DNA of 64,000 bases from Butyrivibrio sp. AC2005 (GCF_000424145.1 NZ_KE384138.1:459384-523383); one strand, 5' to 3'. Counted from the stretch's first letter, positions 1 through 8,038 are shown. The notes: a model not told the origin generated them from the letters alone. Numbers and translations are program-made.

Positions 1-643
1 TTCCGTTAGGTCCCATCTGGTAAACCTTGTAGATGTCGCCATTGTGAGCACCGTATACCTTGAAGTCTACCTGGGCCTTACTGAAGCGAACACCGGGTGC
101 GTAAGTCTCAACTACATTTCTGACACATCCGCCAACCTGCGCTGCAAGAATCTTAGCTGATGCTACCTTACCGCTGGTGGTCTCTCTCATTACGAAAGTA
201 GCTCTTGTCTTAACGCCACAGATTACAAGCTTTCCACCCTGTCCTACTGCTGTTACACAGTCAAGTCCGGGAGCTCTTGTAACGGTATGTACAAAAGGTG
301 GTTCAGCAACACTGACTGTTCCGCCGTTATTGCTGCCTCCGCTACCACCGCTGTTAATAGTAACCTTTGCCTTCTTCTTGCCATTGGACTTAACAGTGAT
401 CTTGTAAGTATAGTTATTGTTGATCGTCGTATTATTTGTAGTTGTAGTCGTCGTATGAGTGCTATGATCACTGTAGTCTTTAATATCATAGTTGTTGTAG
501 TCGTAATTGAAGGTTCGTTGATCGTAGGTAATCTTAACAGAATCAGCCTTAGGAGAATAAATATAAATATTATCCGCTTTTGCTGGAATAGATAGTGTCA
601 GTACCCCCACCAACGCTAATGCAACTGTTGCCATCTTTCTCAT
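1..643 (-). CDS. Secreted protein of unknown function, C-terminus outside window
   Basis: An open frame enters from the left edge and starts at 643; about 214 codons are visible. The start follows AAAGGGGAAC at good spacing. Residues 1-23 form a clear signal peptide (MRKMATVALALVGVLTLSIPAKA), so the product is exported. Residues about 60-75 are a Thr/Asn-rich stretch, and a Gly/Ser/Asn linker lies near 100-110. The remainder looks like a folded domain but I do not recognise it. It is the last gene seen of the leftward surface-polysaccharide operon region, but a 150-bp gap and a possible promoter of its own separate it from the sortase-like gene. A secreted surface protein is the safe reading; function unknown. 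Confidence 0.75.
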   Translation of the reverse strand, partial: MRKMATVALALVGVLTLSIPAKADNIYIYSPKADSVKITYDQRTFNYDYNNYDIKDYSDHSTHTTTTTTNNTTINNNYTYKITVKSNGKKKAKVTINSGGSGGSNNGGTVSVAEPPFVHTVTRAPGLDCVTAVGQGGKLVICGVKTRATFVMRETTSGKVASAKILAAQVGGCVRNVVETYAPGVRFSKAQVDFKVYGAHNGDIYKVYQMGPNG

Positions 644-658
644 AACAGTTCCCCTTTC

Positions 659-672
659 TGCGCCATGGCGCA
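659..672. promoter_or_regulatory. 14-bp perfect palindrome in the 5' leader of the secreted protein gene
   Basis: TGCGCCATGGCGCA reads the same on both strands and lies just upstream of the ribosome site of the gene starting at 643. It could be an operator or an RNA hairpin near the ribosome site; this is inference. Confidence 0.4.
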
Positions 673-693
673 TAACTCATAAGAATAACCTTG

Positions 694-720
694 ATTATAT
701 TTTATCAAAAATCCGACAAA
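694..720 (-). promoter_or_regulatory. Possible sigma-A promoter for the secreted protein gene
   Basis: On the minus strand a perfect TATAAT (694-699) has TTTGTC 15 bases upstream. The -10 is good, the -35 and spacing are weak. It lies about 50 bases before the start codon. Confidence 0.4.
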
Positions 721-792
721 GTAACTAATAAAAAAATTATAAACAATGCGCAAACACTAGCTTTTTATTCACTTAATTACGATTAATACAGA

Positions 793-1545
793 CTATTCCT
801 CTATTTCCAACGTATCTCTGTCAATATTTCCGGCAGCATCTCCTATCATGCAACCAACCACAACCCATTGCTTGTCAGGATTCTTAGGATCCGTCGTGGT
901 TAGTGATACAAGAAAATTATCCGGATCTACGCCATTTTCCCAACCTTCCCTGAAATTGGTTTTTGTATTCCAATTCTTTTTCATATCATCTAAGAATTGC
1001 TGGCACCCGGCTTTATCAGTAAAATCGTACTGCGTAAGAACGTCGGTATTATCTCTCTGATACGCTGTCCATATCTCATAGGTAAGAACATTGTTTGGAA
1101 GGATTATCTGAAATGTGTCATGCTCTTTAAAATAATTCTCATCTGCAAAGTTCCAAAGATCCGAGAACATGTCTCCATCCTTCGTTGTAGCCCCATAGAT
1201 AACTGTGTTGAAATCACACATATCCATAAGGTTATAGGATTCTATGTAAATACCTCCGCTTGAATCTTTCTTCAATCCGGTGCAGTCATGTGAGATATAA
1301 TAGGTGTCATCTCCATCCATGTTCTGTGCAACAGGATAATCAATTCCCGTCCCCGGAACATAAATCCACGCAAAGATATCAGGATTTATTGCAGTCAGCT
1401 TATCAAAGTCCATTGTATTATCCGCAGCAGTTTCATCCATCGTTCCACTACTTCCGGAATTAGACGATTCAGCCTGATTCCCACATGACGCAAGAACTGC
1501 CGCCATGGTCATACCAATCAGAAATATTCCCCCGTCTTTCAGCAT
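793..1545 (-). CDS. Class B sortase-like lipoprotein lacking catalytic residues
   Basis: The 250-residue product starts at 1545, after GAGTGG; an upstream ATG at 1578 is possible but its ribosome site is about 16 bases away. The N-terminus MLKDGGIFLIGMTMAAVLASC is a lipoprotein signal with lipobox LASC. The body follows sortase B closely: IYVPGTGIDYPV, then VIYGATTKDGDMFSDL, then LVSLTTTDP and QWVVVG. In active SrtB these segments read YGHNMKDG, LSTC and RFVV, so catalytic His, Cys and Arg are replaced by Ala, Thr and Gln. It should not be a transpeptidase; a scaffold or substrate-binding role at the membrane is inferred. It follows the LCP gene in the surface operon. Confidence 0.8.
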   Translation of the reverse strand: MLKDGGIFLIGMTMAAVLASCGNQAESSNSGSSGTMDETAADNTMDFDKLTAINPDIFAWIYVPGTGIDYPVAQNMDGDDTYYISHDCTGLKKDSSGGIYIESYNLMDMCDFNTVIYGATTKDGDMFSDLWNFADENYFKEHDTFQIILPNNVLTYEIWTAYQRDNTDVLTQYDFTDKAGCQQFLDDMKKNWNTKTNFREGWENGVDPDNFLVSLTTTDPKNPDKQWVVVGCMIGDAAGNIDRDTLEIEE

Positions 1546-1635
1546 CTTATATGCTGTCCACTCTCTATATCGACACATAGATATGTTTTATATACCCCCT
1601 ACATATAAACTTTTTATAAACAAAAATAGTTTTAC

Positions 1636-2694
1636 TTATCCCTGCACATCAACTTTTTCATAGAAAGTATCGAGGAATAATTCATACAGATCATCCTCAT
1701 CAGGATAGAATTCTTCATACTCCTCGCCCATTGTTGTTTTTCCCTTAATGAGTACAAGACTATTCTCATCAAAGTCATACCCCGCAACTGTAGATGCAAT
1801 ATATGAAAGCTGATCAGCAGATACATCTGTTACCATCTGCTTACTTATAGCCTTGTAAATATCAACCGCAAGGCTCGGCTGACTCTTAGTCTTTTCCTTG
1901 ACCTGATTCATGAATGATGTCAGATATAGTTTCTGCCTGGCGAGTCTCTTATCCGCAGAACCGGCCTCTGTCAAATCTCTATTCTGTAAAAATGCAAACG
2001 CCGCATCCCCATCAAGATGTACTTCTTCGCCTGCCTTAAAGCTGTAATCGCCACTCTCAAAATCAAAAGTAGGAGTAACATCAACTCCACCAACAGCATC
2101 GTTAATCGTAGTAATTGCACTCATATTTATAGCTGCATAGCCATGTATGGGAAGCTGGTAAAACAGGTTGCTGACAGCTCTTACCTGTAGCTCGCAGGAG
2201 CCCTCAACACCATCACCAAAGCCATGCTGCACAGCTATCTGAGCCTTGATGGTATCTATATAATTTCCGTATTCATCATATAATTCCACATCAGTCATGG
2301 TATTTCTGTTGATACCAATAACTTTAGTAGTTTTATCATGAGGATTAAAAACAAGCAAAAAAAGTGCATCCGCCTGTCCGCCGTTTATCTCGCCGTATAC
2401 CGGAGTCACTTCCTCATCTTTTTTATCAATTCCCATAATCAGGAATGTCATAATATCTTCATTGTAATCGTATATCTCGCCGTTATGTTTAACCCAGTCA
2501 TCCTGCCACTGCATGGCACTCTCTGCCTGAGTCAGAACCTCGGTACTTGTCGTAACCGGAGCGCTCTTGGCATTTTTTGCAAAAAGGCCGGACTTACCAA
2601 CCACCCTTGTAACTTCAAAAGTTCCAAGGCCGACAAGAACTAGTGTTACCACTATGCACCATATGAGCAGAATTTTGTTAACGCGATTCTTCAT
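1636..2694 (-). CDS. LytR-CpsA-Psr (LCP) family cell-wall glycopolymer ligase
   Basis: This 352-residue protein has one N-terminal membrane segment (about 8-28) and an extracellular LCP domain from about 80 on. Family landmarks are FLIMGIDKKDEE, ADALFLLVFNP, the Arg-containing GINRNTM, and NRDLTEAGSADKRLARQKLYL. LCP proteins transfer lipid-linked glycopolymers to peptidoglycan. The gene begins 3 bases after the stop of the Ig-like gene, whose end supplies the ribosome site, so the two are coupled. Its place next to cpsBCD-type genes suggests it attaches the capsular or exopolysaccharide to the wall; that partner assignment is inferred. Confidence 0.88.
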   Translation of the reverse strand: MKNRVNKILLIWCIVVTLVLVGLGTFEVTRVVGKSGLFAKNAKSAPVTTSTEVLTQAESAMQWQDDWVKHNGEIYDYNEDIMTFLIMGIDKKDEEVTPVYGEINGGQADALFLLVFNPHDKTTKVIGINRNTMTDVELYDEYGNYIDTIKAQIAVQHGFGDGVEGSCELQVRAVSNLFYQLPIHGYAAINMSAITTINDAVGGVDVTPTFDFESGDYSFKAGEEVHLDGDAAFAFLQNRDLTEAGSADKRLARQKLYLTSFMNQVKEKTKSQPSLAVDIYKAISKQMVTDVSADQLSYIASTVAGYDFDENSLVLIKGKTTMGEEYEEFYPDEDDLYELFLDTFYEKVDVQG

Positions 2695-2697
2695 ATA

Positions 2698-3243
2698 TCA
2701 GTTACCTGTCGAAGCGCCCTCCTGAGTGCTGCCTTCCTCACCGGATTCATTATTACCGGCGCCTTCTTCAGCATTTTCATCAGCTGAAAAGATTTCATTC
2801 TGACTGAAGCCTTCTGTATTAAAACCCTCAGCTCCGAAGCTTTCTTCACCTTCTTCAACCATTCCATATCCGGTTGCGGTTGTCATAAACTCGTTGGCAT
2901 TTCCTCTGAGACTCTCTATATCAGCATTAAAAACCCGTGACTGCTTGGTCACATTGCCGGACAGATCACTTACTGCATAGTAAACAACAGCCGCGCTCTG
3001 TTCCTCATTGAGGATTGTTTTTTCAACAACAATGCGATTTGTGATATCACCATCAACAGCATCGTACGCCATTACGCCATTCAACAGATCCGCTTCTCTG
3101 GTATCCGAATTATAGGTCAGATCATAAGAAGTAAATCTCATCTCAGGCTCAATTCTGTCTGACATGTTGTAGAACCAGACTATGAAAACAGCCATCACTA
3201 TGCTTCCTATTGTAAAAAAGAATGCCAGTATATTACTTTTCAC
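2698..3243 (-). CDS. Membrane-anchored Ig-like domain protein of the polysaccharide operon
   Basis: The product is 181 residues and starts with GTG at 3243, preceded by AAAGGT. Residues 5-25 form a membrane segment. Residues about 55-110 (VMAYDAVDGDITNRIVVE...VYYAVSDLSGNVT) resemble the DUF5011/HYR-like bacterial Ig fold found in surface proteins. From about 120 the chain is a Glu/Gly/Asn-rich, probably disordered extracellular tail. It sits between the tyrosine kinase gene and the LCP gene with almost no gaps. I infer an accessory surface protein; no enzyme activity is suggested. Confidence 0.75.
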   Translation of the reverse strand: MKSNILAFFFTIGSIVMAVFIVWFYNMSDRIEPEMRFTSYDLTYNSDTREADLLNGVMAYDAVDGDITNRIVVEKTILNEEQSAAVVYYAVSDLSGNVTKQSRVFNADIESLRGNANEFMTTATGYGMVEEGEESFGAEGFNTEGFSQNEIFSADENAEEGAGNNESGEEGSTQEGASTGN

Positions 3244-3255
3244 TTAGAGCTACCT

Positions 3256-4119
3256 TTAATCCTTTCTGACAACTCCATCTATATAATCAAGTTCGTCCAA
3301 ATTACCTTTTGTTGCTGCAGGCTTTGGAGCAGGTCTTTCAGCCTGCTTCTGCGGTTGAAAAACTCTCTTTGGATTACCACCCGTCATGCTGCCGTTATCA
3401 GCATTTTCATCTTTTCCATAATATCTGCCGTAATACTTGCCATAGTATCTGCCATAGTATTTTCCGTAATGTCCGTAAACACCACCTGTCATATCAACCT
3501 TATTGAGCACAGCACCTATGACCTTCGCGCCCGCCTTATCAAGCTGGCTCTTAACTCTCTGTGCAAAACGGTAGCTTATGGCATTATCTTCAATAACCAT
3601 AACTGTACCATCGCACTGCTTGGCAATAACCGCAGCATCAATAACACTTCCAAGAGGCGGTGTGTCGATTATTATGTAATCAAAAACATTTTTCATGTTA
3701 TCCAGGATTTTGCTGAATATCTGTCCACCTAATAACTCACTGGGGTTAGGCGGAATCGGTCCCGAAAAGATTACATACAGATTCGGCGTATCCGTCTCGC
3801 AGATTACATTTGAGAGCTTCTCACGTCCTACAAGGCAGTGAGTAAGTCCCAGTCTGACAGAACCGGTTTTGTATCTTCCGACCATTACCGATTTTCTCAT
3901 GTCTGCGTCCACAAGCACTGTCTTTTTTCCTGCCTCTGCGAAGGCTCTTGCCAGCGCCATGGAGACGCTGGATTTACCCTCGCCAGGTGTGCAGCTGGTG
4001 ATAGAGATTGCTCTCATATCCTGCCCGCTGAATTCGACGTTACTTCGAAGCGTCTTGTAGGCTTCTTTGATTTGGTAATTGTTTTCAGATTCGCTGAAAT
4101 GTAAGGTGGTCTGTTGCAT
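3256..4119 (-). CDS. CpsD/CapB-type bacterial tyrosine kinase (BY-kinase)
   Basis: The start at 4119 is chosen because GAGGGG sits five bases upstream; that site is the end of a dispersed repeat. The 287-residue protein has the BY-kinase P-loop (TPGEGKSSVSMALA, about residue 45), Walker A' (VLVDADMRKS) and Walker B (YIIIDTPPLG). A Tyr cluster of repeated YYGK/YYGR units follows near 215-235 and is the expected autophosphorylation site. Unusually about 50 more residues follow, ending in a charged, Pro/Lys-rich tail. With the adjacent CpsC membrane protein and CpsB phosphatase it should control polymerisation and export of polysaccharide by cyclic phosphorylation. Confidence 0.92.
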   Translation of the reverse strand: MQQTTLHFSESENNYQIKEAYKTLRSNVEFSGQDMRAISITSCTPGEGKSSVSMALARAFAEAGKKTVLVDADMRKSVMVGRYKTGSVRLGLTHCLVGREKLSNVICETDTPNLYVIFSGPIPPNPSELLGGQIFSKILDNMKNVFDYIIIDTPPLGSVIDAAVIAKQCDGTVMVIEDNAISYRFAQRVKSQLDKAGAKVIGAVLNKVDMTGGVYGHYGKYYGRYYGKYYGRYYGKDENADNGSMTGGNPKRVFQPQKQAERPAPKPAATKGNLDELDYIDGVVRKD

Positions 4120-4123
4120 ATAT

Positions 4124-4168
4124 CCCCTCATCCGGCACTTCGTGCCACCTTCCCCCCAAGGGGAAGGC
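4124..4168. repeat. Dispersed double-hairpin intergenic repeat, copy 1
   Basis: This copy has two small inverted repeats: GGCACTTCGTGCC and CCTTCCCCCCAAGGGGAAGG. On the minus strand its outer end GGATGAGGGG provides the ribosome site of the CpsD gene. Other copies lie at 9085, 31979, 32145 and 36734-37015. Confidence 0.8.
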
Positions 4169-4237
4169 TTTAATATTATTCATCCATCGCTTCTAAGAAG
4201 ACTTTTTTATTTTCCTGCTTCAGCTACTAGATTAACT

Positions 4238-4969
4238 TCAAGCGGTATTCTTAGATTTAGACTTATTCCTCTTTTTCTTGTTGGTCTGTTCATCTGTAAT
4301 TGCAGGTATCATCGCAAGTGTGCTAAGTCCCAGATAAGCCTCAATATCATCACTGGACTTGATGGTATCATCCATGAGATAGTTAAGGATTATCACTGCC
4401 GAAACAATTACAATCGCTGCAATTCCGCCAATCATTGTCCATTTTTTTGGACTCGGACTATATTTTTCAGTAGGCATATTTGCAAGCTCTGCTATGTTGA
4501 TAGCATCGATATCCATAACGTTCTGGATGTGTTTTGATGCAACCTCACGAACACAGTTTGCTTCCTTCATCGCCATCATGGGATCGGAATCTCTCACCGT
4601 GATCGCAACAATACGTGTATCATCAGGTGTGCTGATTGATACGTGGTCGTTGAACTCATCGTATTCCATATCAAGATGAAGCGTCTGGATAACCTCTTCA
4701 AGCACGTATCTGCTCTTGATAAGCTGTGCATAATCCTGAGTCAGCTGCGTGGATATCTGCACATCGGAATAGGTTACAGTCGCACCCTCTTCCTTATTCA
4801 AAATATAAATTTTCGTAGTTGAGGAATATAAAGGAGTCAGTACAAATTTACTGACAAAAAGACACAGAAGTGCAAAGAACACACCTGCGCTTAAGATAAG
4901 CCATGCCCGCCCTATAAGAACTGCGAACAACTCCCCCAGATTAATTTCAATAACATCGTCTTTTCCCAT
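4238..4969 (-). CDS. CpsC/Wzz-family polysaccharide chain-length determinant
   Basis: The 243-residue protein has the usual Wzz layout: a first membrane segment at about 17-38, an extracellular loop, a Pro-containing stretch (YSPSPKKW) and a second segment at about 173-195, then a Lys-rich cytoplasmic tail. Start ATG at 4969 follows GAGGG. In Firmicutes this protein is the membrane activator of the CpsD kinase encoded downstream, and together they set polymer length. The gene for the matching phosphatase is upstream. Confidence 0.9.
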   Translation of the reverse strand: MGKDDVIEINLGELFAVLIGRAWLILSAGVFFALLCLFVSKFVLTPLYSSTTKIYILNKEEGATVTYSDVQISTQLTQDYAQLIKSRYVLEEVIQTLHLDMEYDEFNDHVSISTPDDTRIVAITVRDSDPMMAMKEANCVREVASKHIQNVMDIDAINIAELANMPTEKYSPSPKKWTMIGGIAAIVIVSAVIILNYLMDDTIKSSDDIEAYLGLSTLAMIPAITDEQTNKKKRNKSKSKNTA

Positions 4970-5046
4970 ACAACCCTCATAAAAATATAGAAATGCTTAA
5001 TCTGTTCTAAACACCTGCCAAATTAATCCGGCAGATATATTATGTA

Positions 5047-5772
5047 TTAAATTATCTCGTTCCTAAGTACCTTCATTGCATTATCATGAAAAATCTTCAG
5101 TGCGTAGTTCTCTCCGAGCTTCCCCTCCACGAAATCCCTACAATCAAGGAGGTGCGGTGCTCTCGAACCATTATCATGCGCATCGGTTGCAACAAAATGT
5201 ACCATATCCCGCTTAAGTAACTCTCTGGTAAAATGCCTTATTCCAAGTCCGTATTTTCCCATCACGCTATTCGCATTCACCTGGATGTATATGCCCATAT
5301 CAAGCAGTTCATCAACATACTTAACATGCTTAGCCATGTCAGCATAGCGCTCCACATGAGCAAGTATCGGTCTGTAACCGGCAGACTGAACCGCATATAA
5401 AGCATTGTGAATAGTCTTATACATATCAGTGGGATGGAACTCTATAAGCACATAATCCGAATCCGCAAGCGTGGAAGCTCGGCCGCTCTCAAGCTCGCGA
5501 ACTGTATTATCGCTGTAGTATATTTCATTTCCGGGGAAAAGCTGAACATTGATGCCCTTTTCGTGTGCTCTCTCCATAAGTCGTGCCGTGTAGTCGATCA
5601 GATGATCCGGCCTCACATTATGATGCATAGGCTTATGATGCGGCGTAAGGATCATGCCCTTGGTACCCTCTGAGATTGCAGTCTGCAACATTGCAAGACT
5701 GGTCTCCATATCAGGTGAGCCATCATCTACGCCAGGCAATATATGGCAATGAATATCAATTGATGGAACCAC
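5047..5772 (-). CDS. CpsB/CapC-type protein-tyrosine phosphatase (PHP family)
   Basis: The 241-residue product starts with GTG, after GGGGAG. PHP metal ligands are visible as IDIHCHILPGVDDG, LTPHHKP, LAHVERY and VATDAHD. Family members are manganese-dependent phosphatases that dephosphorylate the Tyr cluster of CpsD. It is the first gene of the leftward polysaccharide operon, about 80 bases before cpsC. A 12-bp palindrome lies about 45 bases upstream of the start and may be an operator. Confidence 0.9.
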   Translation of the reverse strand: MVPSIDIHCHILPGVDDGSPDMETSLAMLQTAISEGTKGMILTPHHKPMHHNVRPDHLIDYTARLMERAHEKGINVQLFPGNEIYYSDNTVRELESGRASTLADSDYVLIEFHPTDMYKTIHNALYAVQSAGYRPILAHVERYADMAKHVKYVDELLDMGIYIQVNANSVMGKYGLGIRHFTRELLKRDMVHFVATDAHDNGSRAPHLLDCRDFVEGKLGENYALKIFHDNAMKVLRNEII

Positions 5773-5816
5773 GAAAAACTCCCCACTACAACTTGTACTT
5801 ATACACTTTATATTTT

Positions 5817-5828
5817 ACAACATGTTGT
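5817..5828. promoter_or_regulatory. Palindromic operator candidate upstream of the polysaccharide operon
   Basis: ACAACATGTTGT is a perfect 12-bp palindrome, extended by matching T/A flanks, about 45 bases before the GTG start of the phosphatase gene. It overlaps the likely promoter region. A regulator is not identifiable from this window. Confidence 0.35.
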
Positions 5829-5846
5829 TAGCTATGGCAACTTATA

Positions 5847-5880
5847 AAGTGCGTAGAATAAGGATTTCTACGCACTTTTT
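5847..5880. terminator. Terminator between flagellin and the polysaccharide operon
   Basis: AAGTGCGTAGAA and TTCTACGCACTT form a perfect 12-bp stem with a 7-base loop, 30 bases beyond the flagellin stop. The T-run is stronger on the plus strand, but the stem suits the leftward flagellin transcript. Confidence 0.75.
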
Positions 5881-5911
5881 AGCAATTATTTAAGCACTTT
5901 TTAAGGGTATT

Positions 5912-7426
5912 TTAACCCTGCAACAGTGCTGTCACACCATTAGTGCTCTGATTTGCCTGTGCTAGCACGGATTGTCCTGCATTCGCAAGAATGTTATGCA
6001 CTGACAATCTTACCATCTCTTCTGCAATTTCCGTGTCGCGTATTCTTGATTCAGCAGCCTGTGTATTTTCAACAACATTTGCCAGATTGTTCACTGTATG
6101 CTCAAGCCGGTTCTGATACGCTCCCATTCTGGAACGCTCTGCACTGACATAGGCTATTGCATAATCCATGCGCCTTATACTCTCCTCAGCACCTCCCGGA
6201 GCAGCGACATTTATATCCTCCATATTCAGAGCATCAGTTGAAATATATGGTAACTCTATAAAAATCTTGTTCAGCATATCAGCATCAGTACCGGCGTGGA
6301 TATCAATGTTATTGTGCAGAAGAGTCTTAATTTTTGCATATTCGGCATCCTTACGAACCTCTTCCTGATGAGTTTCATTCACAAGTACATCTTTTTCCTC
6401 TTCACCTGTTACCACTTCTGTAGCAACACCTAGGCCAAACAGACCGGTCTCACTTGCTTTATTTACCCCATTACCTGATGAATCATAAATTATAAGCTTT
6501 GTTCCATCTTTTTCAAACCACGTATAATGATTGTTTGGATTACCAAGCTGGCTGCTTCCTTTTGTTGCTTTCCTAATTCTGTCCATGAGCTCCCCAGGCG
6601 TTGCAGCACCTTGTATTCCTACGGTATATATTCGATTATTTCCTGACATAGTTGAGCTATTGGTATCAGAATCAGCCGAAAACTTGATACTGTATCTGGC
6701 TCTGCATCCTGCACAGCATGTAGCATAAAAGCCTTTTCCATCAAGATCACTAACTTTAGATGCATCAAAACCAGCAAGATCTATGTAAGTAGAAACATAT
6801 GTGTTTCCATTGCCTGCTTGATATGTACTTTTCATTACCCCTGCATTTAATGATTCCTGATCAACTCCGTTCATAAACCATTCCGGAAGATCCCCACCCG
6901 AAACCTGTATCTCTTTTTTCGGGACTTTTATTTTCCGCCATACCTTCTCCGTTACTGTTACAGTTTCCATTCTTGCAGGTCTGATTTCCACCCCATCACT
7001 TACAATAGTGCGCCCCTGCAAAACCGGAATCTCATTAAACTTTGTTCTATCATGTATCGCATCTATTTCATCTTTTATCTTTTCTATTTCACGCTGACAA
7101 TCCCATCTGTCGCTCTCTGACATAGTTCCGTTGGCAGCCTGAATGGACAGTTCGTTAACTCTGTGAAGCATGTCATGAACCTCTGCCATTGCTCCATCAG
7201 CGATCTGAACAAGGGATATTCCATCATAGGAATTATCCGTTGCCCTATCGAGTCCTCGAACCTGTTTTCTCATCTTTTCGGAAATAGAAAGACCTGCAGC
7301 GTCATCAGCCGCACGATTGATCTTGTAGCCGGAAGACAGTTTTTCCTGGGACTTCGCCGAATTTGAAGTTGTTATCCCAAGCTGCCGGTTACTGTTCATA
7401 GCCTGCAGGTTGTGCTGAATAACCAT
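5912..7426 (-). CDS. Flagellin
   Basis: The 504-residue protein has the conserved N-terminal D0/D1 region (residues 1 to about 140, including LSSGYKINRAADDAAGLSIS and LHRVNELSIQAANG) and the C-terminal D1/D0 region (about 415-504, ending ANQSTNGVTALLQG). Between them is a variable surface domain of about 270 residues. It carries Cys residues at 237, 238 and 241, plus Cys110 in D1, which is unusual for flagellin. There is no signal peptide, as expected for type III export. The start follows GAGG at 8 bases and a good sigma-D promoter. It stands alone, away from basal-body genes. A specific fli/fla symbol cannot be assigned. Confidence 0.95.
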   Translation of the reverse strand: MVIQHNLQAMNSNRQLGITTSNSAKSQEKLSSGYKINRAADDAAGLSISEKMRKQVRGLDRATDNSYDGISLVQIADGAMAEVHDMLHRVNELSIQAANGTMSESDRWDCQREIEKIKDEIDAIHDRTKFNEIPVLQGRTIVSDGVEIRPARMETVTVTEKVWRKIKVPKKEIQVSGGDLPEWFMNGVDQESLNAGVMKSTYQAGNGNTYVSTYIDLAGFDASKVSDLDGKGFYATCCAGCRARYSIKFSADSDTNSSTMSGNNRIYTVGIQGAATPGELMDRIRKATKGSSQLGNPNNHYTWFEKDGTKLIIYDSSGNGVNKASETGLFGLGVATEVVTGEEEKDVLVNETHQEEVRKDAEYAKIKTLLHNNIDIHAGTDADMLNKIFIELPYISTDALNMEDINVAAPGGAEESIRRMDYAIAYVSAERSRMGAYQNRLEHTVNNLANVVENTQAAESRIRDTEIAEEMVRLSVHNILANAGQSVLAQANQSTNGVTALLQG

Positions 7427-7481
7427 ACGCTTAACCTCAAATAAATAGTTTGAGCGACGTCCCTTTCACTCTTTGTAATAA

Positions 7482-7509
7482 TCATCGGCTAGATTTCCCC
7501 AAATACTTA
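7482..7509 (-). promoter_or_regulatory. Sigma-D (sigma-28) promoter of flagellin
   Basis: On the minus strand TAAG (7506-7509) is followed after 16 bases by GCCGATGA (7482-7489), close to the TAAA-N15-GCCGATAT consensus. It lies about 55 bases before the start codon. Confidence 0.8.
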
Positions 7510-7538
7510 GACTCATTAATTTTATAATTTTTTAATAA

Positions 7539-7566
7539 TTTATTTTTGTCACATATGGCCCGATAT
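7539..7566 (+). promoter_or_regulatory. Possible sigma-D promoter of the miniature flagellin
   Basis: CCCGATAT at 7559-7566 resembles the sigma-D -10 GCCGATAT. The -35 about 16 bases upstream (TTTA) is weak. It lies about 48 bases before the start at 7614. Confidence 0.35.
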
Positions 7567-7613
7567 AGTATATGATGATAGATATATATTTTTCCAAGGA
7601 AGGAGCGTGGCTT

Positions 7614-7961
7614 ATGATAATACAGAACACTATTTCATCTGCAACTAACGAAAGAATGGTGGAAATTTCTGCAAGTCAGCAGTCCAAGACAACAAAAAAG
7701 CTTTCATCAGGCTCCACAATCAACCGAAACGATGATGCCGCCGAATTATCCATCAGTAAAAGTGGCCTTAATCACGCAAGCGAAACCAGTAACAACATCC
7801 GTGAAAATATCATATCTTCTGAATCAAAGGTTACTGATACCATCGCTGCTGAAGAGATGGTTAGAGCTTCCGTAAACAATATAAACAAGAACGCCAAGCA
7901 GGCAATTACCGCACAGGCTAATCAGACTCCTGACGGTGTAATGTCCGCATTGCATGAGTAA
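7614..7961 (+). CDS. Miniature flagellin-like protein
   Basis: The start at 7614 follows AGGAAGGAG. The 115-residue product joins a flagellin N-terminal D0 segment (MIIQNTISSATNERMVEISA...KKLSSGSTINRNDDAAELSIS) directly to a C-terminal one (ESKVTDTIAAEEMVRASVNN...AQANQTPDGVMSALHE). Most of D1 and all variable domains are missing. One Ala of the canonical AADDAAG motif is absent, giving NDDAAE. It is divergent from the normal flagellin gene and has its own terminator, so it looks like a complete gene rather than debris. It could be a truncated, non-polymerising flagellin, an export decoy, or a decaying duplicate. Confidence 0.7.
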   Translation: MIIQNTISSATNERMVEISASQQSKTTKKLSSGSTINRNDDAAELSISKSGLNHASETSNNIRENIISSESKVTDTIAAEEMVRASVNNINKNAKQAITAQANQTPDGVMSALHE

Positions 7962-8003
7962 ATATTCACGACGGTTGACGCAAATATTATATATACTATA
8001 CTT

Positions 8004-8038
8004 AGCAGGCCAATCCTATATAGTTGGCCTGCTATTTT
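8004..8038 (+). terminator. Terminator of the miniature flagellin
   Basis: AGCAGGCCAA and TTGGCCTGCT form a perfect 10-bp stem with a 10-base loop, followed by ATTTTCTT. It lies 42 bases after the stop codon. Confidence 0.85.
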
